NCBI RefSeq assembly: GCF_033807715.1
Contig: NC_084592.1
Span: 22,258,501-22,322,500 of the forward strand
Origin: Cololabis saira
Taxonomy: Eukaryota; Chordata; Actinopteri; Beloniformes; Belonidae
Direction: 5' to 3'
DNA: 64,000 bases
Shown: one piece after another, positions 12,101-27,029 of the stretch
How the letters are laid out: the number at the start of each line of letters is the position of its first letter
Position numbering within the stretch: position 1 is the stretch's first letter
Notes under the pieces: generated by a model
Seen by the model: only the letters and a program-made list of their open reading frames with translations
Told to the model about the DNA's origin: nothing
Database searches by the model: none
Translations under genes and position numbers: made by a program

Positions 12101-15100
12101 ATGATTTCATTCTTGTAGTTAGAATAATTCAAATGACGACATAATGTCAGCAACAGCTTCAGGCAGAGGAGAGTTTGCTTCTCAGTAAATCTGTGTACAT
12201 TGGGCAGAATGAACTTCATGAAATACTCCAAATCATCCAGGACTGGTATCTTCAGCATTTCTGACAGACTCTGGTTCTCTAGGCTGTGTTTGAGAAAAAT
12301 GCTGTTGCTTGTGGGCAGAGTGAACAAATCGGGAAATGTGCCAGAGTACATGCTGTTGAGGACAAAAACCTCCTTAGATCCATCAATCGTCACTCGTTCA
12401 CCGAGCGTGGTTTCAAACAATGGCAAGGATTTAAGCTTCCTCGTGTACTCTTGTTTGTCTTTTGACATGGACAGTCCAGACTGAAGGAAGTTCTGAAACA
12501 CTTTCAGGTCACCATTTGAAAGTTTAGAGAACTTTGAGTGGCTGATGTTGTAGACCTGGTCCAATACTGACGTTTTGTCATTCACATCCATGAGCTCGGG
12601 ATGTAAAAGTAAATTTGCCTGTTGGTGTACCTCAGAAAAGAAAAGAGTGTCAAGCTTCATGAAACCAAGCTTGGAGAGGATGCTTGATATGTCTCTTTCT
12701 GACGCGTAGGGAATCACACTTGACATACCTTTCATTGTTTGCAGGAGATGCTTGTTGTTTAATGCTGGACACACAACAGGCACGATGCAGCAGTCACCTA
12801 AGAGCTTCCTGACATCACTCAACGTGGGATTATGGTGAACATGGTCATCATGAGAAAATGGCATTTTAATTTCACTCATTATGAATCTCCAAAAGGACGT
12901 CAACCACTTAAGCATTGTGTCATTAGGGACATGAAGACCACTGCCTGGGTCAACTCCACAGCTTTGAAGACGTTTTTGAACTAATGGTTTTAAAAACTCA
13001 GCTGCAAGAGGCAATGTTAGGTCTTTGACAAGATTAGCAGTTTTTAGAAGAGCAGCATGATCTTTGTTGGTGTCGTGATCTGCAAAGTGGCTTGCATAGC
13101 CAAAAAAAAGACTGTCATATATTGATATGAACTTTGGAGATTCAGAGTTAAACACTCTCAAAACTTTATCACTTGTGAGCAGGAGGGGGAGTCCGTTGAG
13201 CACATTGGGGTTCTGTTCGGTGAGCTTTTTCAAGTTGGGATCCTTCAAACAAAATTTCAGGAGCTTTGAACATCTTGTTTGGTCTTTGATCAAAGTGGCA
13301 GTTATTGGCAAGGGCAAATCTGCCTCTGTCTGGGTCGGATCATTGAGAGGTTTTGATTGGAGGAAAGCCCGTATGGCACCAGGACTGACAATTTTCAATT
13401 CAATGCCAGCAGATTTGAAATCGCTCCGAATCTTTATCATCTCTGTGGAAAAAGGAACCAGGTTCATCCCAAGATCTTCCAAAATCAGGATAATCCTGTC
13501 ACTTGTTGGGTCTGTAAGGTAAGGTACCTTTGTTGTCTCTGTTTCGCTGAGGTTGCACCAGTCTAAAGAGTATTCTTTAAATTCCCGACTTGCGATTTTG
13601 CGCGTTGAGCTCCTTAGTACTGGGATCAGGTCGAAGCCTTTGTCTTTAATTGACCTGTAGACTTCCAGTATCATTTCATGCCACTGCTTATCAACCTCAG
13701 ACGTAAATGGCCAAAAACACAAGTATGAGAAACTTAAGTGTAATCCAATGCTTTCAAGAGAGCCCTTTTTGGATCCGATTCTACAGCGGATGCAGTGCAA
13801 GAGATCTGCATACAGTGGAGCAATGATGTCCTGTTTCAAAGCTTTGTTCCAGTTTGATTTCTGGCTTTGGCCATCTTCCTTCCAAAGGTTTTTCCTGGCA
13901 GAATCTACCTCAAAGTTTCCACTGACATGCACTGGCAGTCTAGTTGTCCCAGGTAAGGGAAGTGAACAAAAGGCAGCGCCTTTGAACTCCATATTCCTTG
14001 GGTATGTTGGGGCCTTTATGCTCATACGTGCAGCAATTGCTCCCTGTGGAACTTTTCTTGATAGTTGTAATTCAGATGCCTCTTTGAATGAGCCAAACTG
14101 TTCTGCAATGATCCATTTACTCTCTCTTTTATCCGAAGTGGAAACTGTGGCATCATATAAAGCCTTGAGTGGGGTTATTTGTGCCTGATGCTGTAGTGCA
14201 TTTTGTAGATGTTCTTCAAATGTGTCCTTTGTTTGCATGCTTCTTTGTGACAGACTCTTTTCCACCTCAAAGATGGTTTGAATTTTTCCTGAATGGTCGA
14301 TTTTATGAACTTTGATTTTGCAGATGTTTTTCAGGAACAGAATTAGTCCTTCAGGATCACCAGACAGGGCCGAGCAGAGTTCATTCATGTCTGAATCAGT
14401 GACTTCTTGGTGTGAAATTTCACTTTTCGCACCTTGAGCCCTCAGTGGTAATCTGAACATGGTCCCCTTTTTCAGAGGGAATTTGTCAGGAAGAAAAGAT
14501 TTGTAGACATCCTTGTACATCTCCTTGACAGTGTCATTTAAATCGTAACCAATGCCAGATTTAGCTCTGCCGGGGTGGTTTTCAATGTAATTCTGGTTGG
14601 GATCAGAAATGCAAAGCAACTTATCTTCAGTGAGAATGGAAGGACAGTCAGTCAGGTGGTAAACAGAGTTGAATCCAACTCCATATTTGCCTATTTTTCC
14701 AGTGGATTTTTGCTTCCCTCCTTCTCCCAGCTGTTGAATGCCTTTCAAGTCCTCTTTAGAAAACACTTTGTTGTTGAACACACACAGGGCCGGACCCTGC
14801 AGAGGGTTCCACTTCTCCCCAAATGTTTTTTCTTTGCCATGATGTCGTTCGTCCCAAACAAAGTGAATTTCTGTTGCCTCAGCATCATCAGCATTTTGGA
14901 TTAGCTCCTTCAGAATATCCTTCTTTGATGGGTAAGCTGAAATTATATTTTTAATTCGAACAGTCAGTTCTTCGTGCTGTGCAAACTCAAAAGAGAAAGG
15001 TGAAATGTCAGAAGTAATATTTTCCAGAGTATGATGCCTTGTCGTCATGATTCCGAAGTGCTGAGCCATAACGCGGGGGATGTGTTCATGACACAACGTG

Positions 15101-18100
15101 ACATCTGAAGGAACTGGCATCCACGGACTGTCATTGTAACGCAGCTCAGTGGCAGGTTGTAAAACCCCTTCAAAATTTGGTATCGGACAGATTTCTGGCA
15201 CTTTCTCTTTTGCCTCAAATAACCCTTTGGCTAAAATTGTCAAGCAAATTGATAGCTCATTAGCTGGCAGGGGCTTGTTTCCATATTGAGAGTGTAATTC
15301 CTGGAGCACAGTAAGAAACTGACTTGTTGTAAACCTTTCTTCAACACCCACAGTCTTCCAGAGATTTCTGAAACCAGTGAAGGCAGGCGGAAGTACATGG
15401 AGGTAGGGTTTTGCGTCAAAATCATGTTTTTCAGCAACACAGCTGATGGGTACAAATGTATCACGGACTAGGATGAACGGGAAGGAATTTGCCTTCAGTG
15501 AAATTACAGTGGCATTCATCTGAAGACCAGTCCACTGATCTAGAAACTTATAGCACTCGTATGCTATTTCGTGAAGCATAGATTTGTCGGTTGATTGTGA
15601 TTGGCTGTATGCTTCTTGCAGCTGCTGCAGCACCGTCTCTGTCTCTGGACTGTTTTGAACTCCCAAAAAATCTAGGATCGGATCATTGCTGTGTATTGTC
15701 AGACTTTTGTGATCCAGCACGTGATGTTCCATGTTAACCAGAAGGGCGAATTTGTCCTTAAAAACAGCTGTGGGCTTCTGAAGTGTTACATTCCCTGTCA
15801 TTTTTAGGTCACCGGGGGAAAATGCTGGGAGAAAGGGGGTTCTCCTCAATGTTTCCCAGTGGTGAGAGTCTCCGTCACCCATGTGATTCTTCATAAGATC
15901 AAGTAGGCACTTCAGATGGTCACATGCTTTCTTTTTGTTGACTCTCCAGGTGTCGGTCATTGTCTTTGCTTTCTGTGTGATGTCCTCCAGAGTAAGGTTA
16001 TCGTATGCCATTCCAAGTTCCAACAAGCGCTGAATCCTTTTGGGTGCGCAAAAGTCATCTTTGGTACCTCCAAGCAAGCGACCCTCTTCTGGTTCAAAAA
16101 GACATGCCATCCTGCATGATGGACTGACAAGTTTCTTCACATACTGGAGCTGTCCGTCTGTTGTGGGTATGCAAGGATGGGAGACCAGCAGCTTGTCAAT
16201 GTCTTTGATGTTGAGGTCAATAGCATGTAGAACAAGAGCATCTCTACATTTGGCGTCCATGGTAGCAAGGTTGTTGAACACTATCTCTTCATAAAACTTT
16301 GCCCAGCTCCATGTCCTGCTTTGTAAAACATTTTTTAGGCCAGCTAGTTTGAAGCTGTTTGCCAACCACAATGGAAGAGGAACAACACAGTTTGGTTCTT
16401 TTACGTATGTTTTGCACACCTGAGCTGCAATTGGACTGATTTTTTTGTCCTTTTGAATGCTCTCTTGTAGAAATATGGCATTGCTCATTGAGCACCACTT
16501 TTCACCATCACTGAAGAGCTCTGGGTCTGTGGAGTGTTGAGCGATGGCAGAGTAAAACACATCCACCAAAGGCTTGAACGTATTGCCAACGTTCTCTCTG
16601 TTGGGCCAAAAGGTGTGATAAGAGTAAGACTCCAGTTCCTGGTTCTCACACATTTTCTTTAATGCCAAAAGCGCAGTGACATATGCTGCTGCAACTGGAT
16701 CCTGAAGAAGAGCTTTGTTCCAATCACCTTTCATTCCACTTTCCCAAAGGGCTTTTCGGTTGCTCATCATAGCAAATGTGCCATTGACATTTACTGGAAG
16801 ACCTGTCTGAATGGGAAGAGGAAGGAAGCAAAACGCCTGTCCAACAAGATCCGTTTTTAGTGGGGACAGTTTTCCAGTTTCTGGACTCCTTTGCAAGGGC
16901 AACGCAATCCCTCCAATGGGCAAAGAGAACTTGGCTTGGTTATCTTTTTGAAGGGCCATTTCCAGGGACCGATCTGTCCCAAAGCAGTTGTACAGGAGCC
17001 AGTGAAGGTCTTCAGTCTCACCGGACTGTTGGCTGGTTACCTTGATAATGTTGATAGTGTTGCTGTTAATTATATTTCTGCATTTACTGTCAAGTTTCAC
17101 CAATGACTCCTCAGCATGAAGCTGTTTTGAATCAGTGTTTTCATCTTGAGTCCTCATTTCCCTCATGACAGTTTTGGAGACGGTTAAGATGGTTTCCATT
17201 TCATCATCTCTGGGTGGGGTTGCAACATTGTTGGAGATGCTTTGTAGGGACAATGTGTTGACGTTCTTGAGAAAAAGCAGGTGAGTTTTTGAATTCTTTT
17301 CGAAGTTTTGCTGTAATGCCATGATGGCATCCTTGTGATACACCCTTGTGCTTATTTCTGACTTGATAGCCTCTTCTTGGGTTCGGAAAGGTAGCTTGAT
17401 CAGAGTGCCTGGGTAGGCTTCCGGGGGACTTTTTGTGGTGAAATTACAGCCAAAAATGTGCTCATATGGTGCAAACTGACCAGGAAAGCAATTCACAATC
17501 CTCTTTTGAGAGAGATTCAGCTTGATTCCAGGATTTCCTTTACTGTGGATGTGCTTCTTAAGGTGAGTTACATTTGGATCAAGTATTAGAAGGCTGGTAC
17601 CGCTGAGGATGGAGGGCACATCTGTTACATGATACACAGTATTGAATCCAAGTCCGAACTTTCCAATCTTTTCCACTTTGTTTTCCTTGGAGGCAGACCC
17701 AACTCTGACGATGTTTTCCCAGTCCTCATGTGTGAACTGCTCATTGTTGAAGGCCCAGAGACACGGTCCCTGACAAAGGGCCATGTCAGGATCAATGAGA
17801 CTTTCAGGGGAAGCTTTGTGTGCTCTGAAATCCACCAAGAATTTGCAGGTCTCTGCTCCAGCATCCTCTGCGTTCTGAATTAGCTCTTTGAAGATGTCAC
17901 TTTGCTCATCATACTCATTCAGGATATTTTTTATCCTTGTGGTTATTGGTTCAGATTGTCCACATTGTTCAATTCCCACTAACTCTGGAGCAAGAATGAA
18001 GTTGCTGAAAAATCGTATTTTCAGCCACTCGGCTGTTGCTATTGGGATTTCCTCATGTAGCACATACATTTTTTCTGTACTGAATTGATATTCCTTCAGC

Positions 18101-21100
18101 CTCTCTTTGCTCAGATCACAGAGGAGTGCTTCTGACCGAGGTTTAAGGGTGAATTGTTCCCCTTCTGTGATGACCGGCACTGGTACGTCACCCTGAACTG
18201 TCTTCTTCTCTCGCCAAAGCCAGTTAAGAATCTCTATTGATGCTTTTACCTCGGAAGGACTTGCAAATGGCTCTTGCCTTGCTTCAATACTTTCATGGAT
18301 ATGATGAAGAATGCCAACAATTTCCTCATTTGAAAGGGATGTTCTCAGCCCAAACCTCTGGAGGAGCGTCTTGTATGGCAAAAACTCATTTGGCAGCTTT
18401 CCAATGTAAGAGCTCAGATCTAGATCGTGTGGGTAGAAAAGAACCAGTTCTTGAGGTGGAACAAACCGCTTGTGGGCCCACAGCCAAGGTGTGTTCTTGT
18501 TCATCGCCTGTGCAAATGTTGACATGTGTTCCTGCATGTGTTTGTAGATTTGATGCAGCTGTGTCTTGAAATCCACATTTGTATCAGGATCAGCAATCTC
18601 CTGTGCTTTTGATGTCAAAACCAACAAGTTCTCAATGACTTTCTCAGGTGGGGGCGGTCGTCTGAGACCGAGCTTGCGGCTAACTCTGTCATTGAGCTTC
18701 CCTGTCAGAGGTATTACATGCCCAACAATGTCTTTATACATTGTGTGTCTTATTTCATCTGGGCAGTAGAAGCAGCTTCCCTCAGATTCTTCACTGAGCT
18801 CTCTGTTGTCATTGCCAGGTTGTTCACATCCAACCCATTTGGTCACCTTAAGCTGATGAAGCTGCTTATCAGAAAACTTTGACAGTAGATCACTGGAATC
18901 CAACATTCCCAAAACTGCCTGAGCTCTTTTGAGAGCCTCATTTTTAGAGTCGACACGCAGGTTGTCAATCTGTGTGGTGGCATGCAACAAATGCTCAGGT
19001 GTCACATCAGCTTCTTTCTTTATCAGTCCAAGATCTGTCAGGCTTTCCAGCATCTGTGTTGTTTCGGTGTAAACAGGCGGGGGGAAAAAGCATGACTCAA
19101 AGATGACTTTAAAGGTTTTATTTCTTGGATCAAGGAAGCTTGAAGGCTTTTTCAGTTCCCCGTTCATTTGAATGAATCTCAAGTTCCTACATCTGGATTT
19201 TAAGGACGGATTTTGAGAGAAAAGGATGTTGCCATTCTGTAAAATCCAAGTCATTGTTTTCTCAATTTCCTCATTGCTGCAAGCTTCTCTTTCCATACAG
19301 TCGACAAGGACCATGGCTGCATCAGCTGGGCCCAAGATATTAACTTTGAGCAGACTTAACAGTCTGCGATCAGCCTCAGTAGCACACTGGATTACTGAAT
19401 CAGGCATAGGCAGTTCTGCAGGGACTGCTGGACCGGCCGTTAGAAGCACTGCCTTTTTTGAATGAGCTGGGACACAGGATCCTTTCATGGTCTGAAACAA
19501 GGGCAGTGTCAAGAGTAAATCTTTCCCTCGGCTCGAGAGAGGGTTCAGGTGGGAGAGATGCTCTTTAAGCTCTTCTCGTGTTCTCTGAGGCTCAGATTTG
19601 AGGGTTTTGATCAGATGCTGGGAATCTAAATTCAGCAAGACTTTCATGACACTATTTGGAGATGGGCTCAGCACGTAACTGTCAAGGTCACCGTGCTTGA
19701 GCCACTCATTCCCTCTCACCACTGTACCCCCGACTCTGGTCAACAGCTCAGCCATTTGCTCTGGTAAACTGCTCTGTTTGCTTTTCTGAAAAATGAGGGT
19801 TGTGTTCTGTTGCAGTTTAGCCAGAAATGCAGGCTGACTGGCAGACAGAGGACTGATGGGAACCAGAGGTATTTCAGTGAAACCACTTAACTCTTTGAAG
19901 TGATTGTTCAGAAAATTCCAAAATTCCTGAAGCCAGTCGAGTGGCGGATGTTGGCCGCTGTTGATGCTCCAAGTGACGACCGTCTTCCCCGGCTGCTTCC
20001 AGTCCTGCGGCAAATATCTTCTTGTATATTCAGCCACATCATCTGAATCAATGTTGATGACTTTGAAGAATTCTGAAAAAAAATAATAAATAAGTTAATA
20101 AATTTCACATCAAGTTACCTACCATACGTGTGTTCAAATATGATCGCCTACTTTGCCCTGCCAGTTCCCTCAAGTGGGCTCTGCAGGTTGGACTGAGATC
20201 ATCTGAGATGAAGAGGTGGTTGCAGTACGGCAACAAGATTCTGCACAAATGATAAAGATAAAAATACGTAAACTCATTTTGCTTGCAGTACATGTAAAAT
20301 TAATCCATCCATCCATTGTCTATACCCGCTTTATCCCTTGCGGGGTCACGGGGGTCTGCTGGAGCCTATCCCAGCTCATTTCAGGTAAAATCAGGTAAAA
20401 TTTAATGTAAAATTAATAAATTTAAAAAACGTTTCTGTCTTGGAACTGTTCTCCTGCGCAAAGCAGCCATGATGGAAGGAATGTCGTGAGCCAATGACTA
20501 ACAAATGTTTTAGCTGTGCATTTTGTTGAGAATCAATTTTCTCATGCATGAAAAGCAGGTTTGGTAGAAAAAGAAACAACATGCCAACTCCACACAGACA
20601 CACTCCAGCAGAGGTTCATAGTGAGAACCTCCATGCAGAGAGGCACCAGGTTAACCACTACATCACCATGCTGTCCTACCAAAACTGCGGCGTAATGTTT
20701 GTGCCAAAATCCTGAGACGGAGCTCTCTGAGTACAGAAAAACATTTTAACAGAACATACTGCATTATGTTTTTTCCAATCCCCCCCCCCCCATTCTAAGC
20801 TAAGAAAAGTTTATTCTGTGTTAAAAACAAAACGTAAAGGAGAGTTCACGGTCTCTCCTCCATAGACGTGTGCCGATACTTACTTAAAACAAAATAGGCA
20901 ACATTACCAGCATCATATCTGCACATATTCCTCAAAACTGCTTCAGATCATGTTGTTTTAGTCCCTAACATCACTCTCTACCAATGTTCCCTCTAAACTG
21001 CGCGCGTGCGCAATCGCGCACTGCCCGCATATTCTCAGCGCACAAGAAAGTCTATCCAGCGCAGTGCTTTAAGTGGGCCGGTACGCGCCGGTACGGAGTA

Positions 21101-24100
21101 CCCCCACTTCTCAATATTAGCCTCTGGCGTACCGGGACTTCTCATGATCTCACAGTACTCTGTTCTCTCCTTGCGATTTGGCTACAGTGGCGTGGCAACG
21201 TGACTGCCCCTCGTGAGACGTTCACTCGCAAAGCCTGATTTATGGTTCCGCGTTCCGCAACGTACATGCACGTCGCCGCGTACCCTACGGCGTAGGCTCT
21301 GCGTTGGTGTAACGCGGAACCATAAATCAGTTTACGCAGGTCCCGCGAGTCGAGAGGAGGAGAAGTATTCAAGGATTTGGGGAATACAAGGAGCTGTGGA
21401 GATCCCGGACACGAGAAAGTCTGAAGCCTCTGCTAAAAGCTATCCATACCATTGCTGTGTCTACCAGCAGTACTGGAGTTGAGGGGGGATGAGGGGAGAT
21501 GACATCCCCCCCCTGAAATAAAAACGGTCCAAATCATCCCCCCCTGAAATAAAAACGGTCCAAATCATCCCCCCTGAAATAAAAACGGTCCAAATCATCC
21601 CCCCCTGAAATAAAAACGGTTTAAATCATCCCCCCTGAAATAAAAAGGGTTTAAATCATCCCCCCCCTGAAATAAAAACGGTTTAAATCATCCCCCCTGA
21701 AATAAAAACGGTTTAAATCATCCCCCCTGAAATAAAAACGGTCCAAATCATCCCCCCTGTAAAACTACCATCCCTCCTTTCCATCCCTTATGTCATTTCA
21801 TCAATGAATGTGGTTTTACTGCTATTTCAACATTTAGAGTCATCACCAGAAAAATAACACCAGAAAAATAACTTATTTGACAATTTTCACCTGTTTCAAG
21901 TACATTTTCACTTGAAATAAGTAGAAAAATCTGCCATTGGGACAAGATTTATCTTCTCATCACAAGCAAAAAAAATCTTGTTCCACTGGCAGATTTTTCT
22001 ACTTATTTCAAGTGAAAATTGACTTGAAACAAGTGAAAATGGTCAATTAAAACAAAAATTTGTCGACATTTCAACTTTTTTCATAAAATTTTTGACTTTT
22101 TTTTCTCAAAATCTCAACTTTTCTCTGGACATTTTGACTTTTTTTCTCTAAATTTTGACTTTTTTCTCAAAACTTTTTTTCTCGACATTTCGATTTTTTT
22201 TCTCAAAATTTCGAGAAAAAAGTCGAAATTTTCACCTGTTTCAAGTAGATTTTCACTTAAAATAAGTAGAAAAATCTGCCAGTGGAACAAGACTTTTTTG
22301 CTTGTAATGAGAAGATAAATCTTGTCCCCATGGCAGATTTTTCTACTTATTTCAAGTGAAAATTTACTTGAAACAGGTGAAAATTGTTGTTTTTTCCAGT
22401 GACGAGTCTTGTTTTAAGTGTAATGAGATACTTAAAAATAAAGCGTGCATATGTGATGTTGCTCACAGTCGTCCTCAGTTTGCTCAGGGAGCTTGTGTGT
22501 GTGCCCAGATACATGAAAAATTAGAGGGAACATTGCTCTCTACCATCTAATAATAAATGTTCCTTTAAGCGCATTTGCAGATAGAGTTGAATGTGAGCAC
22601 AAAGTACACATTTGTTTGCTCAGATTAAGTTATCGTGAAAAAACACATCATTCATGTAAACAACAGAAAAATAAACATACCTTGGAAATTCTTCGCTGTC
22701 GATTAAAGCGGTGTCCTCCTCTCTCTTTGTGAAAAATCTGAAGGAGCCATCGCTGAGTGGAACCAGCTGCAGACCCTCAACTTCCCTGTACTTTTCATCA
22801 TTCAGTATGTACTCTAAAAGACAGAGTTTGTCATTCCTGCCGATGCTGTGCATGCCAGTCCTGCGGAAAACCTCCCTGAGGAAGGATGGGGTCACACGTT
22901 TTGGAGTAGTGTGTGGATAGGCCTCTATAGCCCTCGCAACACTTGCTGGTAGAGTGACGAGATTTTCTCCACGTGAGACCAGAGCCCTTTTAATGGCACT
23001 CAGTGTGGTAGCACTTGTTGGACCATTACAGGGCAGCACGGCTTCTGACAGAGGGATAAACTTTCTTTCATCTTCAGCGAGAGAAAGGACGGCCACATTC
23101 TGACTGAATAAGTGGTTAAAAACATCCCGAGCGACATCAAGCCACTTGTCTTTGTGTTGCATCTGGGAGACGTCAGGCCACAGATTATACACGGAGGAGA
23201 CGGGGAGCAAGGATTTTTGAGCAAGTTTGACGGCGTCTTGAATGATCGTCATGTATGCTTGCGGGAGCACTTCCTTCACCAGCAGTTCATTCCACAGAGC
23301 ATGCTCGTCATGCTTCTGGTCTTCCTCTTGCCACTTGATGTGCCTCCTGTTGTCTGTGAGGCCAAAGCAGGCGTTGACGTAAACTGGGAGGCCGGTCTTG
23401 TTGGAGTCGTTGTTTGGCAGAGGGAGAAAGCAGCTCAGTCTGCCCTTGTCACAGTCTCTCCTGTCACTACTGGAGAACGCTAAGTCAACTCTGGGTAAAA
23501 AGCTCAGCTTTTTGGCGAGGACGTCCAGATCGTTAACGTTTCCCTCCTTCAGGGTACACGTTGTCAAGAGCCAGCTTGTTTCTTTGATGTCTTCTGATCT
23601 GAGAGTTATCTGTTTGAATCTTGTCAAACTCTCGATGGCTGACGCATCTTCTGACTTCAGAACATCTGTGGGGACGGAAGATTTCACTTCAAGTCTGGTG
23701 TTGATGGTCCCATCAGCACTCACGTGTATCACGGACACAGAGCTCACGTTTTTCAAGAAGAGGAGGCTTAAGTCTGCATCTGCAATGAAGCTATCAAAAA
23801 GCTCAACCACCTTTTTCGAAGTGTACAGATTGTCTGAAATCTCTGATGCCTCATTGCGTAAGGGGAATCTGAAAATCGTCCCAGCAAAGTACTGATCTTC
23901 TTTTATGACTTTGGTCCATGTTTCTCCACCTACGAGTGAAACCATATCTCTGAAGGGTTGGAACTGATCACGCATTGTCATCAGAGCTTCTTGGTGTTCA
24001 TCGTCATCCAGACACCACAAAAACCCTCCATTTCTTTCTCCAAATATGTTTTCTTGGGGATCCATCAAGCCAAGGTGCCCTGAGCTAAATATACTGGGCA

Positions 24101-24900
24101 CATCTGTGGGAAAAATAAAGCAAGATGGTTATTATCCTCATATATTATCAAATCTAAAATATATATCTTCAAGTCAGACTATTTTTTGCATTTAAATTAA
24201 TACAACTTCAGACTGCTATGCCAACTTTATCCTTTGATAACTGACTTTTTTTTCTTCCAAATTTTAAACTATGTACAGTGACAAAAAAACATCTATAAGA
24301 CAAAATGCATATATACATATGTCTATACATATACAATGCCTTTTACAGTTTTCATTGAACTATGTATAACTTTGCAATATGGATATTGCAATATCGTATC
24401 TTGACTCAAGTATGCTTGGCAATACCCACCCCTCGTGTGTGTTTGTGTATATGTATATATATACATATATATATATACATACATACATACATACATACAT
24501 ACATACATACATACATACATACATACATACATACATACATACATACATACATACATACATACATACATACATACAGTACATACATACATACATACATACA
24601 TACATACATACATACATACATACATACATACATACATACATACATACATACATACATACATACATACATACATACATACATACATACATACATACATACA
24701 TACATACATACATACATACATACATACATACATACATACATACATACATACATACATACATACATACATACATACATACATACATACATACATACATACA
24801 TACATACATACATACATACATACATAGTACAGACCAAAAGTTTGGACACACCTTCTCATTCAAACAAATGGGGAGGGTGTACAAACGTTTGGTCTGTACC

Positions 24901-24941
<41 letters not shown>

Positions 24942-26977
24942 AATTCAATATTCACCTGTGATGTGGTAGACAGAGTTGAAGCCGATTCCAAACCTGCCAA
25001 TTTTGTTTGGGTCTTTGAGCTTGCCGCTCCGTCCTGCCTTCTGAATTCTGTCCCAGTCTTCATCAGTAAAATCTGCATTGTTGTAGGCGTACAGAGCAGG
25101 GCCTTTGCAAAAGAAGAAGTGGAAAAATAAAAATTATTGAGGCATCCATGTGTTGTGATGCATTTATTTAAACGGTTTCTTTTGTACTCCAAGCTTGCAT
25201 TCAGGAAAATAAAACTGCAATAAAGTTGTAAACATGACGTGGCAGCATGGTCTCTCAGTGTTAACTGTCAAAAATGTGTATTTTGTTTTACAATATTATC
25301 GTGATATTAGTCTTGTGTTGGCACAGAGAAGCTGATGCATGCTAAATTAAGGTAGGTAACCAGAAGAATGCTGATAATTTCTGACTTGAAAACGATTATA
25401 AACAAATCTAATTTGATAACACAGTTGAGTAAGTTGGTAAGCGATCTTTATACCGTAGTCATTTTTTTTAATCATTTGGGAACTGGGCATGCTAATGGTA
25501 TAATTTTCTATACCTGCTTAATTCTATACAGAGTTACAGGGGTCTGCTGGAGCCTATCTCAGCTTATTACATTACATATTGCAAAAGCCAACGGTTCGAC
25601 TGATATAAAAATGTATGATTTTTTTTTTTCTTTCTTGCATTTTAGAGACCAATTACCACTGTTCAACTCACTGTATATAAAAAAAACAAGAAATCACAGT
25701 GTTTTAATTCTCTGATCATTCTATTTACCCTGGTATTTTCTCAGTTCATCCGTCCAAAGGCTGTCAGTCCCGTAGCTCCTCTCATCGTGGATGAAAACCA
25801 CCTTTGTGGCTTGAGCATCATCTGCATTCTGAATTAGTTCCTGGGGACAAATAAAACCTCTATTAACAGCACTTATTAGAACAAGCGAACAATTAACAAA
25901 GTTCTACACTCATGAACCGGGATAATCAAAATTTGAGTAATACACCAACCTTCAAAATTTGTCCACCATCCGGATATCGACGGAGAATGTCCTTCAGGTA
26001 GTCGAGAAAAGGTGGGGCCGTGGCTCCGAAGGCCGTCCTGAGAAAACCACCAAGATCAAGAGGTCAAGAAACTACATCTGAAAGTGAATGCTTTCGGGAA
26101 GGAGCAGGGATATTTTCAAATCCAACCAGGACTTCATTTGCATCTTGAAAGGCAGGGGGTGAATCAGTTCAAATCAAGGTGACACCACAATATATAGCTC
26201 GTGCTTTCAAGAACCTCTGATGTACAAAGAAAAACCAGAAATTCAAAAAGGTGAAATTTTAGTGGAAAGGAGAAAAGGATATCATAGTGAAAGTATTTTG
26301 CACCTGTACGGGAAATAGACTTAATGGTTTAAAACGCCCTGCCGTACCTCTGAAGTCATTAAGGTCTGGCCTCTTCAAATTGTTAAGTTAGAATGAATGA
26401 AATAGAGCAGACATGGAAGTAACATCTTGGTTGCATCTGTAACTGCGGAAAGTATTTCATGTTAGTTTCCTCCAATGATGGACACCTGCTTCCACCTATT
26501 TAGGGTCGAGGTGATTTACTGGAGCCTACCACACTGTCATGGGGTGTGTTGTGGAATTTATCAAAAACCAGTTCAGAAGTCCGCTCGTGGTATAGAGAGG
26601 TTTTAATCAGTTCAGCCGGCGGTCGACATAACCATCGCAGATCGAGTCTGTATTTGGTGTGTCGACCCCAATTGCTTTGTCCAAAGGGTTTTTATACAAA
26701 AGTTACAGGAATAAACCAGCCCAGTGAGAGGTGGGACTTTTAGCTTTGGGACCACCCCTGAGTAATCAGGAAGTCCGTATATGTTCTTTGTCTCTGTGGG
26801 GGCTGGAAGTCTCGGCAGGGATGCAGAACGCCGGACCTTGCGTGACAATGTCCCGGCAGGGGTCCCCAGGAACTGGGACCCGCATGTCTATGAGCATAAG
26901 GGGGGGCTTGAGCAATCTGCAAGGCGTCGTTGTGTCCCTGCAGGGGGGCCAAATGGTCAAAATGCTTCATCAATTCA

Positions 26978-27029
<52 letters not shown>

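Larger units (their letters stand above)
20982..22535. mobile_element. hAT-type element with nested repeats (1,554 bp)
   Basis: The ends are CAATGTTCCCTCTAA and TTAGAGGGAACATTG, a perfect 15-bp inverted repeat, flanked by a perfect 8-bp duplication CTCTCTAC (20974-20981 and 22536-22543). No transposase is encoded. Inside are a Harbinger-like MITE (21236-21331), a 32-33-bp minisatellite (21503-21765) and a foldback block (about 21880-22400). It sits in a sacsin-like intron. Confidence 0.92.

Noticed and set aside
9300..19465. Many 60-146-codon plus- and minus-strand frames within the giant exon
   Set aside because: They are shadows of the sacsin-like coding frame.
21503..21765. Regular 30-33-bp repeats resembling a CRISPR array
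   Set aside because: Units are contiguous with no unique spacers, in a eukaryotic intron; it is a minisatellite.
24323..24943. Six overlapping open frames of 130-193 residues
   Set aside because: All are translations of the (CATA)n microsatellite.
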